Shown here: positions 11,658-22,917 of the stretch, piece by piece | Position numbering within the stretch: position 1 is the first letter of the stretch | Layout: each line of letters starts with the position of its first letter | Assembly (NCBI RefSeq): GCF_030272615.1 | Contig: NC_081406.1 | Coordinates: forward strand, 185,047,770-185,111,769 | Length of the DNA stretch: 64,000 bases | Direction of reading: 5' to 3' | Origin: Cryptomeria japonica | Lineage: Eukaryota > Streptophyta > Pinopsida > Cupressales > Cupressaceae | Made by a program: the position numbers and the translations under genes | Notes under the pieces: generated by a model | Told to the model about the DNA's origin: nothing | The model's input: the letters and a program-made list of their open reading frames with translations, nothing else | Databases searched by the model: none

Positions 11658-12835
11658 ATTCATGCTCAGGTTGAGAGGCCGCTTCAACAAGTTCCAGAGG
11701 AGAGAGAGAGAGAGAGATCACCAAGGAGATGGGAGATTCCAATTGTTCAAGATCCACCTTCCTTGGGTCACATAAAGGACTTGATGAGGTCCAATCCTCC
11801 TTACTTTGATGGTATGGGTACTATTCTTGAGGCAAAGACTTGGCTCATTAGTTTGGACTGGTGTTTCGCTATGTTTCCATACAGTAGCAACACCAAGGCG
11901 AGATGTGCTATTATGTGTCTCAATAAATTTGCTTCAATCTGGTGGAGATTAGAGGAGGAGAAGATCGGTGTATGCATTAACACCATTACATGGGAACTAT
12001 TTCTGGAGAGATTCAGGTCACGTTTTCTCTCACCCCAGTGGAGGCAGCTCAAGCAGATAAGTTTTATGCCTTGCGTCAATATGGGATGATAGTAGACCAG
12101 TATGAGCACAGGTTATATGAGCTCAAGAAATATGTCGGGATTGGTAACGATGAAGCTATGCTTGTCCAACATTTCTTAAGGGGGTTGAATGACCACATTA
12201 GTGGAGGAGTGAGGGTGTTTGAGCCACCTTCAGTTGAGATAGCCGTGGCGAAGGCCAGATTAGTTGAACTAAACCTTAGTCATGCACTTGGTGGTCAGCC
12301 AAGTGTGCAGATAGAGAATGCACCTTCCAGTGTGAATAGAGCTCGAGGAAATCATTCCCAGTCAGCTACACCATTTAAGAATCCTCAGACACCTGCTAAG
12401 GGTGGACAGCAGCAACAACAACCATTGAAATTGAAACAATTTTAGGTCCCTCCAACGTAGTCCTCGTAGAGTGAATCTCATACCTCTAGCCAAGGAGGTT
12501 TCTAGCAGTCTAGTGGGTGAGCAGGTAATAGAGGACCAGGTAGATGAGCTTACTTCTCTTGTGGATATTTTGGTCACAAAGTCGTGTAGTGCCCTCAGCG
12601 TTTCCATGATATAGGTAGTCAGAGGCTAGCAACATCAAAACCTACAGTGGAAGATGCAAGGAGATCCCATAGAGTGTTTGTAGCGATGGATGACTGCCAA
12701 GTTGATCCTCAAGGATCGAACCATCGATCAGGTAAGGGTTTTATGGGACCCAAATGATGAGACCTCGGTGACTTGGGAGGATGCAGCGAAGATGAGAGAG
12801 TTGTATTCTTATATATTTTAGGCTTCCAGGAGTAA
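11658..12835 (+). pseudogene. chromovirus gag, copy 1, fused to pol tail
   Basis: The gypsy gag core is recognisable (KDLMRSNPPYFDGMG, ARCAIMCLNKFASIWWRLEEE, TWELFLERFRSRF). A frameshift near 12040 moves to a second frame (YALRQYGMIVDQYEHRLYEL, FLRGLNDHISGGVRVF). A broken zinc-knuckle region follows near 12560. At about 12690 the sequence jumps to the end of pol: KDRTIDQVRVLWDPNDE and VTWEDAAKMRELY resemble the chromodomain-like tail of a chromoviral integrase. Protease, RT, RNase H and the integrase core are absent. Confidence 0.8.
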
Positions 12836-12856
12836 GCCTAGTTTTGGGGGGGAGAA

Positions 12857-14174
12857 TGTAGTACCCCTACTTGTTTGAACTCATTAGACTCATATTTTAT
12901 TATCGGTTGTTTTCAATGGATACATTAACATGATATATTATTCATATTTTTATGACATTATGCTTTATCTAGAGATGAGATGTATAATTTATTTGCAGTA
13001 TTTCAATACTTGTGATTTATGGCATTTTATGGATTATTGCTATGTACTGACATTTTACTTTACCTATGCAATGTGAAATTATATGTTGTGTTTTTGCAAG
13101 TGTATTGGATGCAAGGAGATGATTTTGCTTCACTCATTTCGGTGAGACAAGGAACGTCACAATTCTCCTTCTTTGGTGTGTATGTCATGTTTTCTATATT
13201 GTATATATATGCACCTGTGGTTCGGTGATGCAGATTATTGTAGGTACAAGTACTGGGTAGGTACAGGGTATCATCTCCACTTGGCTTCACAGGTCTGAGC
13301 GTGCCTTATATTTTCTGATGGAAGTGGAGGAGATAGTAGTTGACCCTATTTTGCTCAATTACACTTGTATGAGTGTCATTAGTTGGTCGTCTTGTCAATT
13401 AGTTCGGCCTTCGTATTTTGCCGTTTGATCTTTTTATGAGTATTTGCTTGAGTTTTGTTTAATTTGAGTGTTTTAGTGGATTTAAATAATTAATTAATTA
13501 AGTTTATGGATTTATCTCATAGTTGTATTATTTATACTTTGAGATCATAAATTTAGTTAATTAAAAGAAATTATTAAATTAAGTTGCAAGCTACATGATA
13601 TTAGAAATATATTTGTATTTAAATGGAAAAATAAATTAGATTAATTGTATTTATTATTTCCTAGAATTATAAATAAATAAATGAATAAAAGGATTAATTA
13701 GAATTAAAATATTATTTTAATTCTTTATTTAGAAAATTAATTAATGTGCATGAGAAGAGAAAAGAAAGAATAATGATTTTTAATTATTGCATGTTATCTT
13801 ATCTTTTGTGATAAATTTAGAAAAGAAAATAAAATTACTATTATTCTAAATTTAGGTTTTTGAGAAAAAGCTATTGAACCTAGAATTTTATTTTAAATAG
13901 GGGAATAGGTCATTGTTTTAGACACATAGGAACAAGTCAGGAATTTAGGTGAAGAAATTTATTGGAAGCTTATTGAAAAAGTTAGGGCGCTTCTACAGAT
14001 TTCTTCCAGGAAAGCTATACCAGGTTGGATGAATTCTTAGTTGTGGGTTTTTAGTAAATATTTCTATTTTTCTTTGATTGATGTGTGTGTGTAAAATTAT
14101 TGTCAAATACAAACCCTCTTCTGGTGAATTCGAGTTTTGTTTTAAAAAAATCAATGCTTGACGTGTATTTCTAG
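12857..14174 (+). repeat. chromovirus LTR copy b, 5' part
   Basis: It starts TGTAGTACCCC after a G-rich PPT (12843-12856). The LTR continues after the nested copia element at 19303-19632. Rejoined length without the insertion is about 1648 bp, close to the 1653 bp of copy c. Confidence 0.92.
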
Positions 14175-14666
14175 TGTTGGTGTAAATAATTATTCATCAT
14201 GGATATTATTACACTTACTTAAGTTTACTTAGGATAATGCATTTCATAGTAGTTTGGATATGAGACACTTGGGTGTTTGTGACACATTGGAATAGTGTGT
14301 GTAGGAGAAATTCCACCTTTTATGGTGTTGATCTTGTTATTACACTATCATATCCACTTATTGTGGAGTGATAATTCCACCTTCGGTGGGTGATCCACCT
14401 CATGTGGAATATTATATTATTTCTCCTACCTACCCACACCTATTTCCTACCTACCCTTGTTTCTTATTGAGCCACATGTCATGTTTGTGTGCTCATACAT
14501 CCATATGGCCTTGCCTATATAAGCAAGCTCATCTACATTGTATGTAACTATTCAACAACTATGTTATTGATCATTTCTATTGATGAGAATACAGTTTATT
14601 CTTGTCCCATATTATGTCTCTATTTTGTACATTTCATTGAGCTCTTGATCTTGGCAAAATCCAACA
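14175..14666 (+). repeat. 5' LTR of copia element E (492 bp)
   Basis: It has TGTTGG/CCAACA termini and the same length as the 3' copy, with about four substitutions between them. It contains a TATA box and STTCGGTGG/CCACC-type short repeats. Confidence 0.97.
14515..14523 (+). promoter_or_regulatory. TATA box in LTR of element E
   Basis: CTATATAAG lies 341 bp into the LTR, with a mirror copy in the 3' LTR at 19146-19154. A start site about 25-30 bp downstream would make an R region beginning near 14550. This is inferred from the motif only. Confidence 0.6.
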
Positions 14667-14679
14667 TGGTATCAGAGCC
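14667..14679 (+). promoter_or_regulatory. primer binding site, initiator tRNA-Met type
   Basis: TGGTATCAGAGCC directly follows the LTR. It is the standard plant copia primer site complementary to the 3' end of initiator tRNA-Met. Confidence 0.95.
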
Positions 14680-15009
14680 ATTGGGGCTTCATTGATTCAT
14701 CTTGAAGAGGCATTATTGCGACGTCAAGAGGTAGATCTGAGGAGCAGCATCTTTTGGAGGCATCCTAGACCAGATCCGACCTTGCCACTGCATCAAGAAG
14801 GCCGTTTCCATGAATTTTGGTTATAAATTCGGCCTATTTTGGTGAGAAAATTTTTTTCCCCAATTTTGCTATAATCGTACGGATTTTCAGAATATTATTA
14901 TATTTTTCGGAAAAAAAAAAATTTCCTTTTTCTGAAAATTTATTTTCAAAAATCAAAAAAATAAAAAAAGAATTAGAAAAAATAAAAATAAAAACAAAAA
15001 AAATTGTTT

Positions 15010-15610
15010 TTTGGGGGGTCCGCAGACCCCCCCGTGCCGAACGTACCTGTGCTCTGCAGGTTGCAGGTCTGACCGCTCCATACCAGTGTCGCATCTCTAT
15101 CGCCGCACGTACTCTCTGTCGCCGCGAGTCCACGGCCACTGCCCATACCTGTTCGTCCCTGCCGACACCCCGAGCTTCCTCCGCTCCACTGCAGACAGAG
15201 CTCCGCTCAGGCCCTCGTTTCGCGCGTCCTCCCTGCCTCGCCCAGCGGCACTTCGGCTTCTATCACTGCTGCCACGCGGTCCTCCACTCTCCGGTGCCAC
15301 TGCCGATCTCTGCCCAGCGGCTCCTGCGTGCTCCTCCCGCCGCCTCCCGCCACCAACGTGGACTCACCAGTCAACCAGACCGGAGGACCGCGCCCGCCAC
15401 GTGGCAGGCGGCCACTGGCCCGCGGTACAAACCCTGCCACGCAGCATTCCATACACTGCCATGTAGACATCCATATGCCACAGTCATCTACCATGTAGAC
15501 CTGCTCAGTCAGCAAAATCCGTACAGTACGGACTGTACAGTCATCTGGCCACGTCATCCGTCCGTACAGTACAGACGTCCAGTCAACAAAGGGCGAAGTT
15601 TTTGCGATGG
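15010..15610 (+). other. GC-rich, CpG-rich leader segment of element E
   Basis: This is about 600 bp of markedly C/G-rich sequence with many intact CpG sites in an otherwise AT-rich element, upstream of gag. It ends in short palindromes (CCGTACAGTACGG at 15519-15531, CTGTACAG at 15533-15540, CCGTACAGTACAG near 15562). A frame of 276 codons crosses it (14817-15647), but composition alone explains the lack of stops. No known protein domain is seen. It may be captured sequence or a structured RNA leader. Confidence 0.6.
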
Positions 15611-16303
15611 TCATACGGCCGTCAAATTTAATCTAGTGACTTGCTGATGTCAGCGCCACATCAGCAGGGTTTGAAAATTTTTGGACCCCCTCTCATTGAG
15701 CTTTTTGATTTTGCAGTTCAACTTCAAATGGCCATAACTTGCTCATTTTTGCTCCTTTCTGGGTTCAATTTTTTTTGAAATGGGCTATAATTTCGTGCTC
15801 TCCATAGTGGTGAAGAATTTTTTTGATTTTGATGCATGGATTTTTCAGAAAATGCAGTTTTTGGTGACTGTCCCTGAGTAATCCCAGTTTTTGCAACTTC
15901 AGAGGCTTCGTTTGGGGTCATCCGACCTCCTTTTCAGGTGTCGTTTTTTTTGAAAGTGCGTATTTTTTTGTCTACTTTCACATGATGCTATCAGATTGAT
16001 GCCATTGTAAGTAGGAATTGTACTTTCAGATCTTGGCCATTTTTGGCTCTCTTGGTACTTGTATATTTTCTTGAATCTCAGTTAGATTCATTGCACTATT
16101 GATTGAAGTCTCTTGTATCTCATTTGAGAAGTTGTAAAATTTGCATCATAAGTCCACTTTGCCTTGTTTTGCAAGTGGCTCATTGTAATTGCACTAAGTA
16201 TAAAGTGCCAAAATCATCACTTTAGGGGGGTACTTTGATTGAGTGAATTTGGGGGGGTGTCTCTTGTGCTTTTGTACTCTTGTGTTCCTTCCTTTTTGCT
16301 GCT

Positions 16304-18151
16304 ATGGGTTCTTCTAAGTTTCCTCTCTTAACTCCACATAATTATGCTACTTGGAAAATTGATGCAAGGAGTAAACTTATGGAAAAAGGACTCACTCATT
16401 ACATTGATGGAACTATTGTTGGTCCAGCTGATCCTAAGGCTGATCCAGTTGGTCACTTAGATTGGCTCACTAAAAATATCATGGCAATTGGTACCTTAAG
16501 AAAGTATGTATCAAAGGATCTCATTTTTCATATTGAGAAATGTACTCTAATCAAGGATGCTTGGCAAAAGTTTCAAGACTTGTATGGTCAAGTTGATGAG
16601 ATTAGGGGATATCAAATTGATAGTGATCTCACCATGTTAGATCCCAAGAACTTTGATACTATACAAGATTATGTCACTAAGGCAAATGAGTTGAGGGCAC
16701 AACTCAAAGATTGTGGCATTGATAAGAAGGATACTCAATTGATATTCAACTTGATAGGCAAGCTTCCACAAGAATATGCAACATTTGTTTCTAGTTTCCA
16801 AACCCATAGGATGACAATGGGTTCAAGCTACACAATGCCTACATTTGATGCTTTCAATGAAATGTTGATGATGGAACAAACTAAGTTGATAAGCATGGGC
16901 ATTCTTAAGGCTTCTAAGTCTCAAGCATTAGTGGCAAATCAAGGGAACAAAGGAAATCAAGGAAAGGACAACTCAAATAAGAAGAAATGGCAATCAAAGC
17001 CTAAGGAAAAAACACCATCTTCTCCACAACAAGGAGATTCATCCTCTTCCAAGAGAGATAATTCACCAAAGAGAGAGAGACCTACTTGTGCTTATTGTAA
17101 AAAGATTGGTCATGAGGAGCATCGTTGCTATTCTAAGAAGATTGATGAACTTACACATATCATCAAAAAGCATAACATTGATTTGCCTAAAGTCTACAAG
17201 AAGGATGATTCATCAACTTCCACTTCCTCACATTCAAAAGGAAAATGGCAAGCATTCATGGCTTCTACAAGTGGGAAAACTCACTCTTTTGGAACAAGAA
17301 AAGGAAAAGCTCTATGTGCTACTATCAATCATGATTCAGAGAGATGGCTTCTAGATTCGGGGGCTTCTCATCATATGGCATCTTCGCAGTCTATGTTCTC
17401 TACATTTGAGCCTTGCACCATGCCACAGATTTTGATGGGCAATCATACATACATGGATGTGATTGGGAAAGGATCTATTGACATTGGGGATAACTCCTTC
17501 AATGATGTGTTGTGTGTACCCCACTTGACAAACAATCTCCTTTCTATCTATCAAATCACACATGGCGCAACTAAGAGAGTTGTGGAGTTCACACCTGACT
17601 CAGTTTTTATTAGAGACGTGGAAACTAGAGCTATCATTGCAACTAGGGTGGTTGATCATGCATCTCAGTTATACTCCTTTTCAGATTTTGTTGATGATGA
17701 TGATTTCACATTTGATGATTCTATACATGATGATCACACTTCTTGTGATGGTTCAGATTTTGAGGAGAACTTTGGACACTTGAACATGGGGATTCTCACA
17801 TGTGACCCCATTCTTGAGTCTTGTATTTCATCTCCTCATATTGATATCACATCACCTATTGCACCTGATGATGCCGATAGTGCGATAGTTTTGCCTTCAT
17901 GTGATTCAGTGCAGCAGGATATTCATTGTCTTCCAGCTTCCAATTCATGGGATGATTACTTGACAGATATTGTAGGTTTGTTTGTAGAATCCTACATTGC
18001 AGATTTGGGAGACATCATTGATGACATTCATCTTCTCTTTGATGAAGGTGATCCTTCTTCGATTGTTGCGAGGGCACACTCTGACCCTCTTATTCATTCT
18101 CTACATGATCAATCTTCCGAGGTTGACATGATTGTGGATACTTATGTATAG
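16304..18151 (+). CDS. gag-protease polyprotein of copia element E
   Basis: This is an uninterrupted ORF of 615 codons. I chose the ATG at 16304 because MGSSKFPLLTPHNYATW is the normal start of this gag family. Residues about 8-210 form the copia gag domain. A lysine- and serine-rich linker follows, then a zinc knuckle CAYCKKIGHEEHRC near residues 262-275 and an aspartic protease core with LLDSGASHHM near 348-357 and NNLLSI near 420. A short pre-integrase-like stretch ends near 470. From there to the stop, residues are acidic (DDDDFTFDD and later) and show no integrase match. The product should assemble particles and self-process, but the element needs foreign RT and integrase. Confidence 0.93.
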   Translation: MGSSKFPLLTPHNYATWKIDARSKLMEKGLTHYIDGTIVGPADPKADPVGHLDWLTKNIMAIGTLRKYVSKDLIFHIEKCTLIKDAWQKFQDLYGQVDEIRGYQIDSDLTMLDPKNFDTIQDYVTKANELRAQLKDCGIDKKDTQLIFNLIGKLPQEYATFVSSFQTHRMTMGSSYTMPTFDAFNEMLMMEQTKLISMGILKASKSQALVANQGNKGNQGKDNSNKKKWQSKPKEKTPSSPQQGDSSSSKRDNSPKRERPTCAYCKKIGHEEHRCYSKKIDELTHIIKKHNIDLPKVYKKDDSSTSTSSHSKGKWQAFMASTSGKTHSFGTRKGKALCATINHDSERWLLDSGASHHMASSQSMFSTFEPCTMPQILMGNHTYMDVIGKGSIDIGDNSFNDVLCVPHLTNNLLSIYQITHGATKRVVEFTPDSVFIRDVETRAIIATRVVDHASQLYSFSDFVDDDDFTFDDSIHDDHTSCDGSDFEENFGHLNMGILTCDPILESCISSPHIDITSPIAPDDADSAIVLPSCDSVQQDIHCLPASNSWDDYLTDIVGLFVESYIADLGDIIDDIHLLFDEGDPSSIVARAHSDPLIHSLHDQSSEVDMIVDTYV

Positions 18152-18805
18152 CAGTTGGAGGAGGTCTCCTTATGTTTTGAGGAGACATGTGAGTCTTTGG
18201 GACATGTTCTACATTCATCTCCACTAGATCTTGGAGTGCCTTTTTCAGTAGTGTGGCACAGTTTACCACCTTTGGAGGGGGTATCTTTCAGCATCGACAT
18301 GGGGACACTTGAGCAGTTTTCAAAGATTCCATTCATCATGAGTTTCCTTCATACATCTTCCCTTCATGATTGGGGAGACTTCATGGATACACCTTTGGTT
18401 TTGTTTCTTCCTATGGGGAGGAATGTTGTTCGACATTCGTGGAGCAGTTTCTTCATACATCGAGCTTCTTCCATTGGTGCAAATTCTCCATTGAGGGGGG
18501 GTCACAGTTTGACTTCTCTTCTTCTCTCATATGGGGGAGACTTTTTCCTCACATGGGGTTTTGTTCCTCACATTCTTCTATGAGAGTTCTCTAGTATGTT
18601 TTTCATCTCTCTTTTGGGGGAGGGTTTTTTCCCATTGGGTTTTTCTCTCTTTCCCCACTTTGTGAGAGATTTCATTGCATTGGTTTGCATGCATTTGCAT
18701 TTGTACATGGGTACCTAACATGGCCTCGTAGTCGGGACCCATCTTGCATTGCTTAGTTGCATTGTAGACTTAAGTGCATTCCCCTAAGTTGCACTTAAGG
18801 GGGGG
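18152..18805 (+). other. 3' untranslated region and PPT of element E
   Basis: It is noncoding and unusually rich in G runs (for example near 18495 and 18530). It ends with the PPT TTAAGGGGGGG directly before the 3' LTR. Integrase, RT and RNase H, which fill this position in complete copia elements, are absent. Confidence 0.8.
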
Positions 18806-19297
18806 TGTTGGTGTAAATAATTATTCATCATGGATATTATTACACTTACTTAAGTTTACTTAGGATAATGCATTTCATAGTAGTTTGGATATGAGACACT
18901 TGGGTGTTTGTGCCACATTGGAATAGTGTGTATAGGAGAAATTCCACCTTTTATGGTGTTGATCTTGTTATTACACTATCATATCCACTTATTGTGGAGT
19001 GATAATTCCACCTTCGGTGGGTGATCCACCTCATGTGGAATATTATATTATTTCTCCTACCTACCCACACCTATTTCCTACCTACCCTTGTTTCTTATTG
19101 AGCCACATGTCATGTTTGTGTGCTCATACATCCATATGGCCTTGCCTATATAAGCAAGCTCATCTACATTGTATGTAACTATTGAACAACTATGTTATTG
19201 ATCATTTCTATTGATGAGAATATAGTTTATTCTTGTCCCATATTATGTCTCTATTTTGTACATTTCATTGAGCTCTTGATCTTGGCAAAATCCAACA
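18806..19297 (+). repeat. 3' LTR of copia element E (492 bp)
   Basis: It is the partner of 14175-14666, with about 99 percent identity by eye. It is followed by the TCTAG duplication. Confidence 0.97.
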
Positions 19298-19302
19298 TCT
19301 AG

Positions 19303-19632
19303 TTTATGGGAAGAATGTAATTTTGAGAACATTGAGAAAATTTTTAGGGGAAAAATTATTCTCTCTGGTTTGATTTGTTCTAATAGTCCTTTAAATAAAT
19401 CTTTGTGGTTTCTTAGAAATAAATTTAATTGTGAATTAAATTTATTGGATTATCTAAATAAATAAAAAATATGTTTGAAATAAATTCTGTGAATGAGTTT
19501 TAAATTCTATGGAAATTCTGTAAAATGATTTTTATGTATTTGGAAATTAATTTTTAACAAATTTTTTTTTATTTCACCCTCTAGTTGCCTAGTTGTGTTG
19601 TATTCATTTAGGGTTCCTGGCAAGGCATTACA
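19303..19632 (+). repeat. chromovirus LTR copy b, 3' part
   Basis: It continues the LTR interrupted at 14174 and ends AGGCATTACA. Its sequence follows LTR copy c (22580-22917) closely. Confidence 0.9.
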
Positions 19633-19651
19633 TTTGGTATTAGAGCCCAAG
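19633..19651 (+). promoter_or_regulatory. primer binding site of chromovirus copy 2
   Basis: TTTGGTATTAGAGCCCAAG follows the LTR end. It contains TGGTATTAGAGCC, one transition away from the initiator tRNA-Met primer site. Confidence 0.8.
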
Positions 19652-19784
19652 TTTCAACACTGGGTACTCTAGGTTTGTAGTGTGCCTTTCAGTTGATCAT
19701 CTTGCTTAGATCATAATGTTTGTATCTCTCTTGTCTTATCCTTGCTATGGATCTAAACTATTTTCTCTTTTATGGTACCAGGTC

Positions 19785-20094
19785 ATGGCTAGGAAAGCTA
19801 GAGGAGGTGGCCATACGGGTGGTCACAAAGGAGGCAGAGGTGGAGGATAGGGCCATGGTTTTGACCATCATAGTCCTTCACCACCACCCAATCATGTGAG
19901 TGTTAAGGTAGAACAGTCAATTCATCAAGAACAGGAATAATCTATTCATCAAAACTCTCAGCATGCAGGAGAACATGTTCTTGAAAGGGAAGAGCTGAGA
20001 TAGATATTTCAGGAGGTTCTAGCTAGGTTAGGCCAAAGGCCTAAGTTTGAGTAGCCTATTCATGCTCAGGTTGAGGAACCACTTCAACAGGTTC

Positions 20095-20125
<31 letters not shown>

Positions 20126-21236
20126 TCACCAAGGAGAGGGGAGATTCTAGCTATCTGAGATCCACCTTCCTTGGGTCACATAAAGGACTTGATGAGGTCC
20201 AATCCTCCTTACTTTGATGGTATGGGTACTGGTCTTGAGGCAAAGACTCTTCTCATTAGTTTGGACTGGTGTTTTGCTATGTTTCCATACAGTAGCAACA
20301 CCAAGGCGAGATGTGCTATTATACGTCTCAATAAATTTGCTTCAATCTGGTGGAGATTAGAGGAGGAGAAGATCGGTGTATGCATTAACAACATTACATG
20401 GGAACTATTTCTGGAGAGATTCAGGTCATGATTTCTCTCACCCCAGTGGAGGCAGACTCAAGCAGATGAGTTTTATGCCTTGCGTTAGTATGGGATGACA
20501 GTAGACCAGTATGAGCATAGGTTATATGAGCTCAAGCAATACGTCAGGATTGGTAATGACAAAACTATGCTTCTCCAACATTTCTTGAGGGGGTTGAATG
20601 ACCGCATTAGTGGAGGAGTGAGGGTGTTTGAGCCACCTTTAGTTGAGATAGCCATGGCGAAGGCCAGATTAGTTGAACTGAACCTTACTCATGCACTTGG
20701 TGGTCAGCCAGGTGTGCAGATAGAGAATGCACCTTCCAGTGGGAATAGAGCTCGAGGAAATCATTCCCAATCAGCTGCACCATTTAAAAATCTTCAGACA
20801 CGCACTAAGGGTGGACAACAGCAACAACAACCCTCAAAATTGAAACAATTTCGGGTCCCTTCAGGGTAGTCCTCGCAGAGTGAATCTCATACCTCTAGCC
20901 AAGGAGGTTTCCAGCAGTCTAGTGGGTCAGTAGGTAATAGAGGACTAGGTAGACGGGCTTGCTTCTCTTGTGGGCAATTTGGTTAGAGAGTCACGTATTT
21001 CCCTCAGCGTTTCTATGATACAGGTAGTCAGAGGCCACCAACATCAGAGCCTACAGTGGGAGATGCAGGGAGATCCCATAGAGTGTTTGCATCGGTGGAT
21101 GACCACCAAGTTGATCCTCAAGGGTCAAACCATCGATTAGGTAAGGATCCTATGGGACCCAAATGATGAGACCTCAATGACTTGGGAGGATGCAATGAAG
21201 ATGAGAGAGTTGTATTCTTATTTATTTTAGGTTTCC
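19785..21236 (+). pseudogene. chromovirus gag, copy 2, fused to pol tail
   Basis: It starts with the ATG at 19785 and a glycine/arginine-rich N-terminus, with a stop near 19848. An expanded GA microsatellite (about 20098-20125) shifts the frame relative to copy 1. The gag core resumes at 20171 (DLMRSNPPYFDGMG) and continues after a stop near 20430 (QYEHRLYELKQYV, FLRGLNDRISGGVRVF). The zinc-knuckle region CFSCGQFG is near 20960. It ends in the same pol-tail remnant as copy 1, with the same junction. Protease, RT and the integrase core are absent. Confidence 0.8.
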
Positions 21237-21264
21237 AGGAGTAAGCCTAGTTTTGGGGGGAGAA

Positions 21265-22917
21265 CATAGTACCCCTACTTGTTTGAACTCATTAGACTCA
21301 TATTTTATTATCGGTTGTTTTCAGTGGATACATTACCATGATATATTATTCATATTTTTATGACATTATGCTTTATCTAGAGATGAGATGTATAATTTAT
21401 TTGCAGTATTTTAGTACTTGTGATTTATGGCATTTTATAGATTATTGCTATGTATTGACATTTTACTTTACCTATGCAATGTGAAATTATATGTCCTGTG
21501 TTTGCGAGTTTATTGGATGCAAGGAGATGATTTTCCTTCACTCATTTTGGTGAGTCAGGGAACTTCACGATTCTCCTTCATTGGTGTGTATTTCGTGTTT
21601 TCTATATTGTATATATATGTATGTGTGGTTCGGTGATGCAGATTATTGCAGGTACAAGTATCGGGTAGGTACGGGGTATCGTCTCCACCTGGCTTCACAA
21701 GTCTAAGCATGCCTTATATTTTCTGATGGAAGTGGAGGAGACAGTAATTGACCCTATTTTATTTAGTTACACTCATATGAGTGTCGTCAGTTGGTCATCT
21801 TGTCAGTTAATTCTGCCTTCGTATTTTTTCGTTTGATCTTTTTGTGAGTATTTGCTTGAGTTTTGTTTAATTTGAGTGTTTTAGTGGATTTAAATAATTA
21901 ATTAATTAAGTTTATGGATTTATCTCATAGTTGTATTATTTATGCTTTGAGATTATAAATTTAGTTAATTAAAAGAAATTATAAAATTAAGTTGCAAGCT
22001 GCATGATATTAAAAATATATTTTTGTTTAAATGGAAAAATAAATTAGATTAATTGTATTTATTATTTCCTAGAATTATAAATAAATAAATGAATAAAAGG
22101 ATTAATTAGAATTAAAATATTGTTTTAATTCTTTATTTAGAAAATTAATTAATGTGCATGAGAAAAGAAAAGAAAGAATAATGATTTTTAATTATTGCAT
22201 GTTAGCTTATCTTTTGTGGTAAATTTAGAAAAGAAAATAAAATTACTATTTTTCTAAATTTAGGTTTTTGAGAAAAAGCTATTGAACCTAGAATTTTAGT
22301 TTAAATAGGGGAATAGGTCATTGTTCTAGACACACGAGAACAGGTCAGGAATTTAGGTGAAGGAATTTATTGGAAGCTTATTGAAAAAGTTAGGGCACTT
22401 CTAGAGATTTCTTCCAAGAAAGCTATACCAAGTTGGATGAATTCTTAGTTGTGGGTTTTTAGTAAATATTTCTATTTTTCTCTAATAGATGTGTGTGTGT
22501 AAAATTATTGTCGAATACAAACCCTCTTCTACTGAATTCAAGTTTTGTTTTAAAAAAATCCATGCCTGAATTGTATTTCTAGTTTATGGGAAGAATGTAA
22601 TTTTGAGAACACTGAGAAAATTATTAGGGGAAAAATTATTCTCTCTGGTTTGATTTGTTTTGATAGTCCTTTAATTAAATCTTTGTGTTTTCTTAGAAAT
22701 AAATTTAATTGTGAATTAATTTTATTGGATTATCTAAATAAAAAAAATTTAAAAATGTGTTTGAAATAAATTCTGTGAATGAGTTTTAAATTCTATGGAA
22801 ATTCTATAAAATGATTTTTATGTATTTGGAAATTAATTTTTAACAAAAAAAAATTATTTCACCCTCTAGTTTCCTAGTTGTGTTGTATTCCTTTAGGGTT
22901 CCTGGTGAGGCATTACA
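21265..22917 (+). repeat. chromovirus LTR copy c (1653 bp)
   Basis: It follows TTTTGGGGGGAGAA; the first two bases have mutated from TG to CA. It ends AGGCATTACA, then the target duplication CGGTG. It is colinear with LTR copy b apart from the nested copia element. Confidence 0.9.

Larger units (their letters stand above)
14175..19297 (+). mobile_element. copia element E, young, lacks integrase/RT/RNase H
   Basis: Two 492-bp LTRs (TGTTGG..CCAACA) flank an internal region with a primer site, a GC-rich leader, one intact gag-protease ORF and a PPT. A perfect TCTAG target duplication (14170-14174 and 19298-19302) bounds it. By eye the LTRs differ at only about 4 of 492 positions, so insertion was recent. 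Total length is 5123 bp. No integrase, RT or RNase H motif exists anywhere inside. It must have been copied and integrated by enzymes from another copia element. Confidence 0.95.
11121..22917 (+). mobile_element. tandem chromovirus-like gypsy complex, LTR-gag-LTR-gag-LTR, pol deleted
   Basis: Three LTRs (11121, 12857 and 21265) starting TGTAGTACCCC or a mutated form alternate with two internal regions. Each internal region holds gag and only the last part of pol. Flanks are CAGTG (11116-11120) and CGGTG (22918-22922), a 5-bp target duplication with one mismatch. The whole array therefore probably grew at one insertion site, for example by unequal recombination between LTRs. A younger copia element interrupts the middle LTR. 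The LTR 3' end (GGCATTACA) and primer site are clear at the middle LTR. Confidence 0.85.

Noticed and set aside
14667-14679. tRNA gene fragments at TGGTATCAGAGCC and similar sites
   Set aside because: These are retrotransposon primer binding sites next to LTR ends. No cloverleaf can be drawn around them.
14817-15647. 276-codon open frame across the GC-rich leader of copia E
   Set aside because: High GC reduces stop codons in all frames, and other frames on both strands are also open here. The protein has no recognisable domain.
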